From positions 248,001 through 312,000 of the forward strand of contig NZ_CP060496.1 in NCBI RefSeq assembly GCF_014400405.1: DNA of 64,000 nt, written 5' to 3'. The stretch comes from Brachybacterium sp. Z12 (GTDB taxonomy: Bacteria > Actinomycetota > Actinomycetes > Actinomycetales > Dermabacteraceae). The notes below the pieces were generated by a model. It worked only from the letters and a program-made list of their open reading frames with translations. It searched no databases and had not been told where the DNA came from. Positions 20,192-28,857 of the stretch are shown piece by piece. The first letter of the stretch is position 1, and every line of letters begins with the position of its first letter. Position numbers and translations under genes: made by a program.

Positions 20192-21118
20192 ATGGACGGC
20201 ATGGACCGACCCAGCTACGGCTACAGCGCCGAGAACTCCCCGGAGCCGCAGGCACAGCCCGTCTGCCCCCGCCACCCGGACCGGGTGAGCTACGTGCGCT
20301 GCAAGCGCTGCGAGCGCCCGGCCTGCCCGGACTGCCAGCGCCCCACCCCGGTGGGTGTGCTCTGCGTGGACTGCGAGCGCGACGTGTCTCGGCAGCAGGC
20401 CTCGACCCGGCCGCGCAACGCGATGGGCGGCGGCATGGGCCGGGGCACCCCGTACGTCACCTATACCCTCATCGCGCTGAACGTCCTGGCGTATGTCGGC
20501 CAGATGCTGGTGCCGCAGATCGTCCTCCAGCTGGGCCTGTTCATCCCGGTCCGTGCGGTGGTCATGCCCTGGACGTTCTTCAGCGCCGGGTTCCTGCACG
20601 GCGGGATCCTTCACCTGCTGCTGAACATGTACGCACTGTGGATCGTGGGGCAGCACCTCGAACGCACCCTCGGGCACTATCGCTACGTCGCCGTGTACCT
20701 GGTCTCGGTGCTCGGCGGGCACACCGCCATCTACCTGATCGCCGACCCGTTCCAGTCGGCCTGGGTCTCCGGCACGCTCGGGGCCAGCGGGGGCGTGTTC
20801 GGACTGTTCGCCGCGATGTTCATCGTCAATCGGCAGCTCGGCGGGCAGACTGCGCAGATCCTCGTGCTGATCGCGCTGAACCTCGTCATCACCTTCACCA
20901 TCCCCGGCATCTCCTGGCAGGGCCATCTGGGTGGCCTGGTGCTCGGCGCAGCGGTGACCGCAGGGATGTTCGCGCTGCGCCCCAAGGCCACCCCGGGGGC
21001 GGACCGGCAGGCCCTGGCCCGGCGCTCCGCGTTCCTGCACGCTGCCGTGATCGCGGCGGCGACGGTGCTGTGCCTGGTGCTGATCATCGTCAAGACGCTG
21101 ATGGTGATGGCGCTGTGA
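20192..21118 (+). CDS. Rhomboid intramembrane serine protease with zinc-finger N-terminus
   Basis: A 308-residue rhomboid. The N-terminal 65 residues contain Cys/His pairs (CPRHPD, CKRCERPACPDCQ, CVDCERD) of B-box zinc-finger type. The membrane domain has about six helices. HGGILHLLLNMYALW carries the oxyanion residues, TLGASGGVFGLF the catalytic Ser (about residue 199) and WQGHLGGL the catalytic His (about 245). It cleaves transmembrane proteins within the membrane. M1 at 20192 or M4 at 20201 are both possible starts. In many actinobacteria this gene follows ppiA close to oriC. Confidence 0.93.
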   Translation: MDGMDRPSYGYSAENSPEPQAQPVCPRHPDRVSYVRCKRCERPACPDCQRPTPVGVLCVDCERDVSRQQASTRPRNAMGGGMGRGTPYVTYTLIALNVLAYVGQMLVPQIVLQLGLFIPVRAVVMPWTFFSAGFLHGGILHLLLNMYALWIVGQHLERTLGHYRYVAVYLVSVLGGHTAIYLIADPFQSAWVSGTLGASGGVFGLFAAMFIVNRQLGGQTAQILVLIALNLVITFTIPGISWQGHLGGLVLGAAVTAGMFALRPKATPGADRQALARRSAFLHAAVIAAATVLCLVLIIVKTLMVMAL

Positions 21119-21158
21119 CATGCCGCCTGTGAGCGGGCGCAGGATCTGAGGGACCGGA

Positions 21159-21193
21159 CGGGCCGGGGCGGCTGGAGCAGCTGCCCCGGCCCG
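21159..21193 (+). terminator. Hairpin terminator after rhomboid
   Basis: CGGGCCGGGGC (21159-21169) pairs perfectly with GCCCCGGCCCG (21183-21193), an 11-bp GC stem with a 13-base loop, 41 bp after the rhomboid stop. There is no T tract. Confidence 0.75.
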
Positions 21194-21236
21194 TCGCTGT
21201 CCCCGCTATACCTCCTTCGCTGCTCTCGCGTGGCGT

Positions 21237-21723
21237 CTGCGGGGAACTACACGCATGTGGTTTTCCCCAGATGTGGACAGACTTGGGGATAACTCGTGGC
21301 CCCATTGGGGGTTACAGGAAATTGCTGTGGATAACCATGGTTTCGTTGTGGACGGGCGGTGGGGACAACTTCTCGGACCGCTCCGTGTCCCCATCGGGAT
21401 GCCGGGGCTCGCAAAGCCGTCCAGCCTGCGCAAACGTCTCTCGACGTCAAGAGAGCGGTCTTTATCACTCCCAAGGGAGCGACGCTGACCTGCAGTGATG
21501 TCGGGGGCGGGGGTGAGTGCGGTGGACCTGCCTGGCGCCGCGCAGGGAGGGTTGGGCGCGGAACGAATCGGCCGCGACACGCCCGGCGAAGTCGCGGTAC
21601 CTGCGGAACTACATGTCTGTCATTCATCCACTGGTGTGGATAACGTTGTGGATAACTTCCCCAGGGGCGTGGAAAAGAGGTAGTTTCAGGCCGACGAGAC
21701 CCCTCATGCACCAGTTGTGCACA
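21237..21723. other. DnaA-box cluster, oriC-like or DnaA-titration region
   Basis: A 669-bp gene-free interval (21119-21787). TGTGGATAA, the complement of TTATCCACA, occurs perfectly at 21326-21334, 21635-21643 and 21647-21655. Near matches in the same orientation are TGTGGACAG 21272-21280, TGGGGATAA 21284-21292, TGTGGACGG 21347-21355 and TGGGGACAA 21360-21368; TTGTGCACA is at 21715-21723. The region has two similar ends: CTGCGG plus AACTACA (21237-21251 and 21601-21613) and TTCCCCAG (21263-21270 and 21657-21664). dnaA and dnaN are not in the window. The long open frame on the minus strand here is Arg/Pro-rich and not protein-like. Confidence 0.7.
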
Positions 21724-21787
21724 CCGCACGGCAGTGGACGGACACGCGTGATCCCCATCGACTCCGGCAGTTGACAGAGCGTGGAGA

Positions 21788-22415
21788 TCAGTGCTCGGCG
21801 CCGCCCGCGAGCGGCGCGTCCACCTCGCTGCGCAGAGCGACCTCGACCATCCGCACCAGGGCACGGGCACCCGCCGCGGGGCCGACGACATCCCCCGACG
21901 GGACGTGGACGAAACCACCGCGGATCCCCTCCAGCGCAGGCTCGGTGGCTAGCAAGTGCTGCAGCTGGAAGAACACGTCGTTGCACACATAGGTCCCGGC
22001 GGTCTGCGAGACCGAGCCCGGCACCCCTCATCGCTGAGCGCGGCGACCATCGCCTTGATCGGCAGGCTCGAGAAGTATCCGACAGGCGCTCCGGCCACCA
22101 CCGGCTCATCCAGCGGGCTCGCCCCGGCGTTGTCAGGGATGCGGGCATCACGGACGTTCACCGCGACCCGCTCCGGCGTGATGCCCGACCGGCCCGCCGC
22201 AAGGCCCGTCGCGATCACCAGGCGGGGCCGATGCTCCCGCAGCGCTGCGGCCAGCAGCTCCCCGGCCCGGCCGAACTCCACCGGAAGCTCGAGATCCACC
22301 ACCGCCAGCCCCCGCTCCCGCAGCATCGGCGAAGCGAGCGCGACGATCTCCCGCGATTCGTTCACCGCCGCTCCGGCGAAGGGGAGAAGCCGGACAGCAG
22401 CACGTCGATCGTCAT
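21788..22415 (-). CDS. pcp: Pyroglutamyl-peptidase I, two frameshifts
   Basis: Removes N-terminal pyroglutamate from peptides (C15 family), cytoplasmic. The reconstructed 209-residue protein starts MTIDVLLSGFSPFAGAAVNE, typical of the family. The catalytic Glu region reads LVIATGLAAGRSGITPER, Cys is in GTYVCNDVFF and His in GGFVHVP. The two pieces are separated by frameshifts at GGGGAG 22381-22386 and in the C4 run 22024-22027. One added base at each restores the family sequence (SDEGVPGSVSQTAGTYVC across the second). ATG 22413-22415 is chosen. Confidence 0.85.
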
Positions 22416-22486
22416 GGCCACAGCGTAGGCGCAGCGATCGCCGATAACGCCGTGACCGGCACTGCCCCCGGCGTTACGATCACCCG

Positions 22487-23152
22487 ATGACCGCGCCGCC
22501 CACGCCGCCCACGCTCGCGACCCTGCACCCTCCGTTCGGCCTCGTCCTGCGCGCCGGGGACCTCACCCTGCGCCCGCTGACCGACGCCGACCTGCCGAAG
22601 TATGCAGAGCTGCTGCGTCGGCCGATCTTCGAGGACCCGCAGTCCCCGGCGATGTTCCACTGGTACCGGGCCGAGCCCGACACCCGGGTGCGCAACGCGC
22701 TGAGCTTCCAGTGGCAGCTGCGCAGCACGTTCAGCCCCGAGAAGTGGACGCTGCCGCTGGGGATCTGGACGGACGGCCGCCTGATCGGCTGCCAGGACGT
22801 CTCCGCCCAGCGCTTCGCCGAGCGTCGCACCGTCTCCTCCGGCTCGTGGCTCACCCTCGACGCTCACGGCCAGGGCTACGGCACGCTGATGCGCCAGGCG
22901 ATGCTCGTGCTCGCCTTCGACCACCTCGGCGCGCAGCGCGCGGAATCCGCCGCGGCGATCGGGAACCGCCCCTCCTTCGGCGTCTCGCACGCCTGCGGAT
23001 ACCGCGAGGACGGCACCCACATGTCCACCCTGCCCGGCCCCGCGGTGCTCGAGCAGAGATTCCTGGTGACGCCCGAGACGTTCCGCCGGCCGCACGCGCC
23101 GGTCGAGGTCGAGGGGATCACCGCACAGCTGCGGGAGATGCTCGGGGCCTGA
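22487..23152 (+). CDS. GNAT-family acetyltransferase
   Basis: A 221-residue protein. The N-terminal strand reads LRAGDLTLRPLTDADLPKYAELL. The acetyl-CoA loop is in SWLTLDAHGQGYGTLMRQA (motif Q/G-x-G-x-G/A) and the following helix in AAAIGNRPSFGVSHACGY. This is the RimJ/RimL-like subgroup. It is divergent from pcp with a 71-bp gap. It differs from the other GNAT at 13834 in loop length and sequence. Its substrate is unknown. Confidence 0.8.
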   Translation: MTAPPTPPTLATLHPPFGLVLRAGDLTLRPLTDADLPKYAELLRRPIFEDPQSPAMFHWYRAEPDTRVRNALSFQWQLRSTFSPEKWTLPLGIWTDGRLIGCQDVSAQRFAERRTVSSGSWLTLDAHGQGYGTLMRQAMLVLAFDHLGAQRAESAAAIGNRPSFGVSHACGYREDGTHMSTLPGPAVLEQRFLVTPETFRRPHAPVEVEGITAQLREMLGA

Positions 23153-23194
23153 GCGGAGAGGCCGGCGTGCTGTGGCTGCGGTGGGGCCGGGGGC

Positions 23195-23710
23195 TCAGCA
23201 GAACGCGGTGGTCGTCGTGGTGCGCACCGACTTCTTCGTCGCCTTCTTGTGAGTCCCACCCTTGTAGGCGCAGGACTCCAGGAGCTTGCCCTTGTTCGTG
23301 TACAGGCGGGCGGTGTCCCCGGTGTTGTTCCAGATGTAGCTGGACTTGTTCCAATGCAGGGTGCTCGAGGTGTTCTTCGCCTTGCCGGAACGGATCGTGA
23401 GGGTCTTGCCCGGCGCGATCTTCGTGCCCTTGGGGAAGGTGAACTTCTGCGGGCCGTTGTCACGGATGACGTAGCCCGTGAGCGTCAGCGTCTTCTTCCC
23501 GGTGTTCTTGACCTGGATGTACTCCTTTGTGTAATGGGAGTTCTTCGAGTGGTCCTTGCCGGGCGGGTCGTAGTAGACCTTCACGATGTCCAGCGGCTTC
23601 TTCACCGCAGCCTCGGCCGCAGGAGGGGCGATCGCCACCAGCACCGCGACCATCAGGGCAGCGAGGAGGAGGGCGAGGAATCGAGCGCGCAAAACGGGGG
23701 AGGTGATCAT
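23195..23710 (-). CDS. Secreted lamin-tail-domain protein
   Basis: A 171-residue exported protein. The signal peptide is LALLLAALMVAVLVAIAPP followed by AEA-type cleavage (about residue 33). The mature part is a single LTD fold: VKVYYDPPGKD, a KEYIQVKNTGKKTLTLTGY strand pair and DNGPQKFTFPKGTKIAPGKT. These match the immunoglobulin-like lamin-tail domain found in secreted bacterial proteins, often with nucleases. The mature region is Lys/Thr-rich and basic, suggesting binding to a negatively charged surface or nucleic acid. ATG 23710 is preferred over an upstream Met that would precede the signal. Confidence 0.82.
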   Translation of the reverse strand: MITSPVLRARFLALLLAALMVAVLVAIAPPAAEAAVKKPLDIVKVYYDPPGKDHSKNSHYTKEYIQVKNTGKKTLTLTGYVIRDNGPQKFTFPKGTKIAPGKTLTIRSGKAKNTSSTLHWNKSSYIWNNTGDTARLYTNKGKLLESCAYKGGTHKKATKKSVRTTTTTAFC

Positions 23711-24094
23711 GGGTGCCTCTGAGGATGCCGGGGATCCGCGGGTGACCGGCCGCAGGAGCGGCATCGCTCCTCCGGCTCCTCAGGATCTGAATCGAGTGAT
23801 TCTGGGAGAAATGTAGCGCGCGTTCCGCCCCTGGGATAGGGACCTCCGGCACGAGTACTGGCGGGTGGATCACAGGGGGTGGGCGGGACGGTCACTGCGG
23901 GCGCACAGCGGGCCGGACCGGGTCGGGCTGGGACTGGTGCATCGAGTGTCCTCATAGGTACACGTCGGCACATATAGCGGCTGGCTGTACGCATGAGCAC
24001 AGTGGGTACGGCGAAGGGGTGGGACACGCCCGACGCCGACGACGGCGGATACTGCGGAGGAAAGGGACGCGCCCGGCGCCGAGGCGCGGTGCAG
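23711..24094. other. 384-bp intergenic region
   Basis: Contains the upstream region of the lamin-tail gene, with a small inverted repeat GAATC/GATTC at 23789-23802. Near the far end CGCGCC (24068-24073) and GGCGCG (24083-24088) form a weak terminator-like hairpin after the next minus-strand gene. An open frame from 23993 lacks recognisable protein features and overlaps the 24095 gene antisense. Confidence 0.35.
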
Positions 24095-24616
24095 TCAGCC
24101 GAGCAGTTCGTCGGTGCAGTCGGCGCCGTCGGTGTCCACGTGCGCGCTCCACCACAGGCGCAGCGTCGGACGGCCGGGCCGGGACTCGAGCACCAGACGC
24201 ATCGCGCCGCCCTGCCCGTCGGTCGCTACCAGGGTCCGGACCGGGGAGGGATCTTCGCTCTCGGGGCCGATTTCGGAGAAGCCGTGCTCCGAGAGCACCG
24301 GGTTCGCGACCGCGATGAGATCGTCTTCCGCGGGGGCTTCGCCAGGGGCATCAGCCAGCAGGTCCGCGCTGAGGTGCGCGGCCCCGGTCACTCTGCAGCC
24401 GGAGGACGAGGTGCCGATCTGCGGGGAGGCATCGTCCGAGGTCATCGGGGTGATCTCCGTGCTCAGTGCCTCGGCGAGCGTGTCAGCGATCGAAGGGTAG
24501 TGCGCCGCCGCTTCGGGCGCGGTGATGTCCTCGTGCTCTCGCCACGAGAACTCTGCAGAGACGGTCAGGATGAGAGCGCGGCACACCGGTCGCGCACCAG
24601 CGCACCGCACCCTCAC
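24095..24616 (-). CDS. Hypothetical protein after the ABC exporter pair
   Basis: A 173-residue open frame starting with GTG one base after the exporter stop codon, so possibly translationally coupled. The middle is acidic, followed by VRTLVATDGQGGAMRLVLES and a conserved-looking end PTLRLWWSAHVDTDG. It has four cysteines and no clear signal peptide or lipobox. Composition is protein-like (mixed residues, not Arg/Pro-rich). No family is recognised. Confidence 0.5.
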   Translation of the reverse strand: MRVRCAGARPVCRALILTVSAEFSWREHEDITAPEAAAHYPSIADTLAEALSTEITPMTSDDASPQIGTSSSGCRVTGAAHLSADLLADAPGEAPAEDDLIAVANPVLSEHGFSEIGPESEDPSPVRTLVATDGQGGAMRLVLESRPGRPTLRLWWSAHVDTDGADCTDELLG

Positions 24617-24617
24617 C

Positions 24618-26444
24618 TCACATCGAGTCCTGCCACGCCTGGTACAGCGCGGCGAAGCGACCGCCGGCGGCGACCAGCTCGGCGGGCGAGCCGTCCTCGA
24701 CGACCTCGCCGCCGTGCACCACCAGCACCCGGTCCGCGATCATCACGGTGGTCAGGCGGTGGGCGATGATCAACGAGGTGCGGTGCCCGAGCAGCTTCGT
24801 CAGCCCCTCCTGCACCATCCGCTCGCTGGGGATGTCGAGGGAGCTGGTGGCCTCGTCGAGGATCAGCACCCGTGGATCGGCGAGGAAGGCGCGGGCGAAG
24901 GAGATCAGCTGCCGCTGCCCTGCGCTGACCCGGCCGCCGCGCTTGCTCACGTCGGTGTCGTAGCCGTAGGGGAGCTTCTCGATGAAGGAGTCCGCACCGA
25001 TGGCGCGCGCCGCAGCCTCGATCTCCTCGCGGCTTGCTCCGGGCTTGCCGAGGGCGATGTTGTCCGCGACGGTGCCGGAGAACAGGTACGCCTCCTGGGT
25101 GACCATGACGATATTGCGCGTCAGGTCCGTCATGGAGATGTCCCGCAGATCCACCCCGTCGAGCTTTACCGCCCCCTCGGTGGAGTCGTAGAAACGGGCG
25201 ATGAGCTTCGCGACGGTGGACTTCCCGGCACCGGTCTGGCCCACCAGGGCGACTGTCTGGCCGGCGGGGATGTGCAGGTCCGTCGGCTGCAGCACCAGCG
25301 GGCCCTCCTCGGTGTACCGGAAGGAGACGCCCTCGAAGTCGACCTGCCCGCGTGAGGTGGGCAGCGGGGTGGGGGTGCGGGACTCCTTGACGTGCGGCTG
25401 CACGGCGAGCAGATTCGCGATCTTCTCGAGCGCGGCCACCGCGGACTGGAAGGCGTTGTAGAAGTTCGCGATCTCGTCGACGGGCTGGAAGAAGCGGCGC
25501 GAGTAGAGCACCAGCGCCACCAGCACGCCCACCTGCAGGTCGCCGCTGAACACGCGGAACCCGCCCACGACCAGCACCGCGGCGATGGTGATGTTCGCCA
25601 GCACGCGCAGCGCCGGCTGGTAGATGCCGAAGACGTTGATCGAGCGCATCGAGGCGTCGCGGTAGTCCTGGGCGAGGCGGTCGAACTCCGCCTGGTTGCG
25701 GTCCTCCTTGCGGAAGGCCTTCACCGCGCGGATGCCTGCCATGGCCTCGACGAAGTGGACGATCAGCCGCGCGGAATGGGTGCGGATCGCGCGGTACTCG
25801 ACGCGGGAGCGCTTCTGGAACCAGACCGTCAGCGCCACGCAGGGGATCAGCATCAGCAGCATGACCATGCCGGTCACCGGGTCCATGGTCACGATCAGCA
25901 CGATCGTGAACACCATCGACAGGGAGGCGCCCACCATGACGTTCACGCCCGAGTCGAGCAGCTCGCGCAGCGCCTCCATGTCGGAGGTCTGGCGGGAGAC
26001 GATCCGGCCCGAGGTGTAGGACTCGTGGAACTCGAGGTCCTGCTTCTGGGTGAAGCGGAAGACCTTCCGGCGCAGCGCCAGCAGCATCTTCTGGCCCACC
26101 ACGACGGACTGGCGCACGTACCCGTAGGTCAGCACACCGCCGACGATCGCGGCGCCGACGGCCAGACCTGCCGCCTGATAGGCCGGGCCGGGATCGCCCG
26201 CCATCAGGGAGGGCAGGCCGTGGTCGATGCCCCAGGCGATGATCGCGGGCCCGGCCACGACGGCCAGCTGCGCGATGACGACCATGATCGCCATCAGCAG
26301 GAACTGGCGCTTGACCGGGGAGATCAGCTCTCCGAGCAGGGCGAAGGAGCGCTTCCGGGAGGCTTTGTTCTCGGCGTCGGAGTAGGCCTGGTGCTCGGGA
26401 TCGTTCTGGCCCGGCTGCGGGTTCTTCACTGCGGGGGTGCTCAT
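24618..26444 (-). CDS. ABC exporter subunit (heterodimer partner 2)
   Basis: A 608-residue fused membrane/ATPase protein. Six predicted helices start at [21 protein letters not shown]. The ATPase has Walker [11 protein letters not shown], signature [15 protein letters not shown] (VSAGQ in place of LSGGQ) and Walker [17 protein letters not shown]. The degenerate signature is typical of one half of heterodimeric multidrug exporters such as BmrCD/LmrCD. Its ATG overlaps the partner's stop (26441-26444). Intact reading frame. It probably exports drugs or lipids. Confidence 0.92.
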   Translation of the reverse strand: MSTPAVKNPQPGQNDPEHQAYSDAENKASRKRSFALLGELISPVKRQFLLMAIMVVIAQLAVVAGPAIIAWGIDHGLPSLMAGDPGPAYQAAGLAVGAAIVGGVLTYGYVRQSVVVGQKMLLALRRKVFRFTQKQDLEFHESYTSGRIVSRQTSDMEALRELLDSGVNVMVGASLSMVFTIVLIVTMDPVTGMVMLLMLIPCVALTVWFQKRSRVEYRAIRTHSARLIVHFVEAMAGIRAVKAFRKEDRNQAEFDRLAQDYRDASMRSINVFGIYQPALRVLANITIAAVLVVGGFRVFSGDLQVGVLVALVLYSRRFFQPVDEIANFYNAFQSAVAALEKIANLLAVQPHVKESRTPTPLPTSRGQVDFEGVSFRYTEEGPLVLQPTDLHIPAGQTVALVGQTGAGKSTVAKLIARFYDSTEGAVKLDGVDLRDISMTDLTRNIVMVTQEAYLFSGTVADNIALGKPGASREEIEAAARAIGADSFIEKLPYGYDTDVSKRGGRVSAGQRQLISFARAFLADPRVLILDEATSSLDIPSERMVQEGLTKLLGHRTSLIIAHRLTTVMIADRVLVVHGGEVVEDGSPAELVAAGGRFAALYQAWQDSM

Positions 26445-28266
26445 CGGCCCTCCTCCTGGATCGCGCGGAGCTCGAGCTCGCCGGTGAGGGTCTCGATGTC
26501 CTGGTCGCGGCGCCGCTCCTCGGCCTGGTGCGCGATCACCCACCGGTACCGGGCGGAGGTCTCCATCAGCTCCGCATGGGTGCCGACGGCGACCACCCGG
26601 CCGCCCTCGAGCAGGGCGACGCGGTCCGCGAGGGCGACGGTCGAGGTGCGGTGGGCGACGATCAGGGTGGTGGTGCCCTCGAGCACCTCGCGCAGGCGTT
26701 CGGTGACGATCTCCTCGGTCTTGGTGTCCAGGGCCGAGAGGGGATCGTCCAGCAGCAGCACGGCAGGCTTGGCGGCGATCGAGCGGGCCAGGGCCAGGCG
26801 CTGGCGCTGGCCACCGGAGAGGCTCATGCCCTCCTCGCCGATGCGGGTGTCGACCCCCACGGGCAGGTCGTAGGTGAAGGTGGCGTCGGCGGTGCGCAGC
26901 GCGAGGTGCAGCAGCGCCTCGGACTCCTCCTCGCTGAGGGCGGGGTCGGCGCCCAACAGCACGTTGTCGCGCACCGAGTCGGAGAACAGGGTCGCGTCCT
27001 CGAAGGCGACCGCGGTGAGGGAGCGCAGGTCCATCAGGCTCATCTCGCGAACGTCGACGCCGTCGATCGTGATCGTCCCACCGGTGACGTCGTACAGGCG
27101 CGGCACCAGCTGCAGCAGGGTGGACTTGCCGCTGCCGGTGACGCCCACCAGGGCCATCGTCTCGCCCGGGCGGATCTCCAGATCCACCCCGTCGATCACG
27201 TCGGGCACGTGGTCGGGGGCGTCCTCGTAGCGGAAGTGGACGCCCTCGAGGCGCACCGCGCCCTTGGCGGCGGCGCGGTCGATGTGCTGCGCGGAGCCGG
27301 GGAGGTGATGGTGTTCGCGGTGTCCATCACCTCGTAGTGGCGGTCCAGGGCGGTGGTCGCGTTCACGGCCTGGCCCAGCAGCATGCCGAGCATCCGCACC
27401 GGGCCCACCACCAGGGTGGCGGTCGCGAAGTAGGAGGCCAGCTGGCCGGTGGAGATCTCGCCCGAGGCGGTCAGATGCAGGCCCACCAGCAGTGCCACGC
27501 CGAGCGCGAGCTCGGGGAGCATGAACATGAACATGTCGAAGCGGGCGATCGCGGTGGCCTTGCGGACTTCGGTGCGGCGCAGCTCCTCGGCCTGTGCGGT
27601 GAATCCCTCGAGGGCCGACGGGCCGCGCCCGAAGGCCTTGAGCACGCGGATGCCCTGGACCGACTGTTCGATGGTGGTGGCCAGGTCGCCGTTCTGGTCC
27701 TGTGAGAGGCGGGAGAGCACCGAGTAGCTGCGGTTGAAGCGGTAGGCGATGATCGTGACCGGCACGGCGGCGAGGAAGAAGATCAGCGCCAGGATCGCTG
27801 AGGAGCGGATCAGCAGCGCCATGCCCACGGTGATGGTGACGACGTTGGTGACGGCCATGATCATGCCGAAGGCGATCCAGCGGCGGATCTGGTTGATGTC
27901 GCTCATCATCCGCGACAGCAGCTGGCCGGAGCCCCAGCCGTCGTGGAAGGAGACCGGCAGGTTCTGGACCTTCTCGTAGAAGTGGACGCGGATCTGCTTC
28001 TCGACGGTGGTCGAGGGGGCGACGGCGAAGGTGCGGCGCAGCCAGATCAGGGAGGCCTCGACCAGGCCGAGGGCGAGCACGATCGCGCCGCCGGTCCAGA
28101 GGGTTGCGGCGGTGGCGTCGGAGCCCAGTCGGTTGACGATGAACTCGAGGACCTGCGGGATCATCAGCGCGACGATCGACGCCGTCATGGCGCTGAGCAG
28201 GCCGAGGTAGAGGCGGAAGCGGATCGGACGGACCGTCTGCCAGAGACGGCGCATGGTGCCGAGCAT
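26441..28266 (-). CDS. ABC exporter subunit (heterodimer partner 1), frameshifted
   Basis: About 608 residues. The membrane domain begins [22 protein letters not shown]. The ATPase has Walker [14 protein letters not shown], signature [14 protein letters not shown] and Walker [18 protein letters not shown]. The Walker B ends DD rather than DE, so this site likely lacks the catalytic Glu; the partner carries DE. That is the usual asymmetry of heterodimeric exporters. A frameshift at GGGGAG 27299-27304 splits membrane and ATPase halves; one added base gives [15 protein letters not shown] annotate one gene. Confidence 0.88.
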
Positions 28267-28293
28267 GGGAAGAGAGAACCTCGGGGACAGGGA

Positions 28294-28347
28294 GGCCCCG
28301 ACGATCGGGGCCAGAGGCTTAGCCTAGTCAACTATCCCGACGATCGG
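28294..28347. promoter_or_regulatory. Repeated CCCGACGATCGG sites upstream of the exporter operon
   Basis: CCCGACGATCGG occurs at 28297-28308, inside a GGCCCCGA/TCGGGGCC inverted repeat (28294-28312), and again at 28336-28347. Between them the minus strand reads TAGTTGACTA, a small palindrome that also looks like a -35 TTGACT. This is likely the promoter/operator of the exporter genes, perhaps for a MarR or TetR regulator encoded elsewhere. Confidence 0.45.
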
Positions 28348-28465
28348 AACCCGATAAGCGCATTCCTGTGGCGTGCGGTGGGGCCGCGTGCCCTGCTGGA
28401 GCTGCTGTTGCGCGGAGCAGGTGGCGACGGCTGAGGCGGGCTGGGAGCTCGGACGAGCTCGGCGA

Positions 28466-28819
28466 TCAGTCCTTGCGGTCGGCGGGTGACCAGTCGCTGT
28501 AGGCGGCGTCGGAGAGCATCGCGGCGGCGCCGGCGGCCGCGGCGGTCACGGTGAGCACCGCAGGCCAGGGGCCGATCTTCTTCGCCAGCGGGTGGGAGAG
28601 GCCGAAGCCGATCACGTAGGTCGCGCCGAGCACGGCGGTGGTGGCCGGTCCACGGCGGGCCAGCCAGGTGCGGCCGGCGTACAGCCCGGCCGCGGCAAGC
28701 ACCACGCCGCCGAGGGGACGGATGCCTGTCTCGCGGGCGGTCAGCCAGCCGCCGACCAGCCCGAGGGCGACGACGGGGGCGGTGTTCACGGATGCTGCGG
28801 GCTTGATCGACATGCTCAT
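28466..28819 (-). CDS. Small multi-pass membrane protein
   Basis: A 117-residue protein with about three or four hydrophobic segments: TAPVVALGLVGGWLTA, GGVVLAAAGLYAG, AVLGATYVIGFGLSH and AVLTVTAAAAGAAAML. The end is polar (SDWSPADRKD). It has no catalytic motif. Similar small membrane proteins are widespread in Actinobacteria. It lies downstream of the GH13 gene on the same strand, 38 bp away. Function unknown. Confidence 0.72.
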   Translation of the reverse strand: MSMSIKPAASVNTAPVVALGLVGGWLTARETGIRPLGGVVLAAAGLYAGRTWLARRGPATTAVLGATYVIGFGLSHPLAKKIGPWPAVLTVTAAAAGAAAMLSDAAYSDWSPADRKD

Positions 28820-28857
28820 GGCATGAGCCTACGACGCCCTCGCTGGTGCCGTGCGGA

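Noticed and set aside
21247..21918. Minus-strand open frame of 223 codons in the DnaA-box region
   Set aside because: Arg/Pro/Ser-rich, no recognisable domain, overlaps pcp out of frame, and covers the repeated DnaA boxes.
23993..24769. Open frame starting at an ATG in the 23.7-24.1 kb gap
   Set aside because: No RBS or domain, and it runs antisense through the 24095-24616 gene and into the ABC exporter gene.
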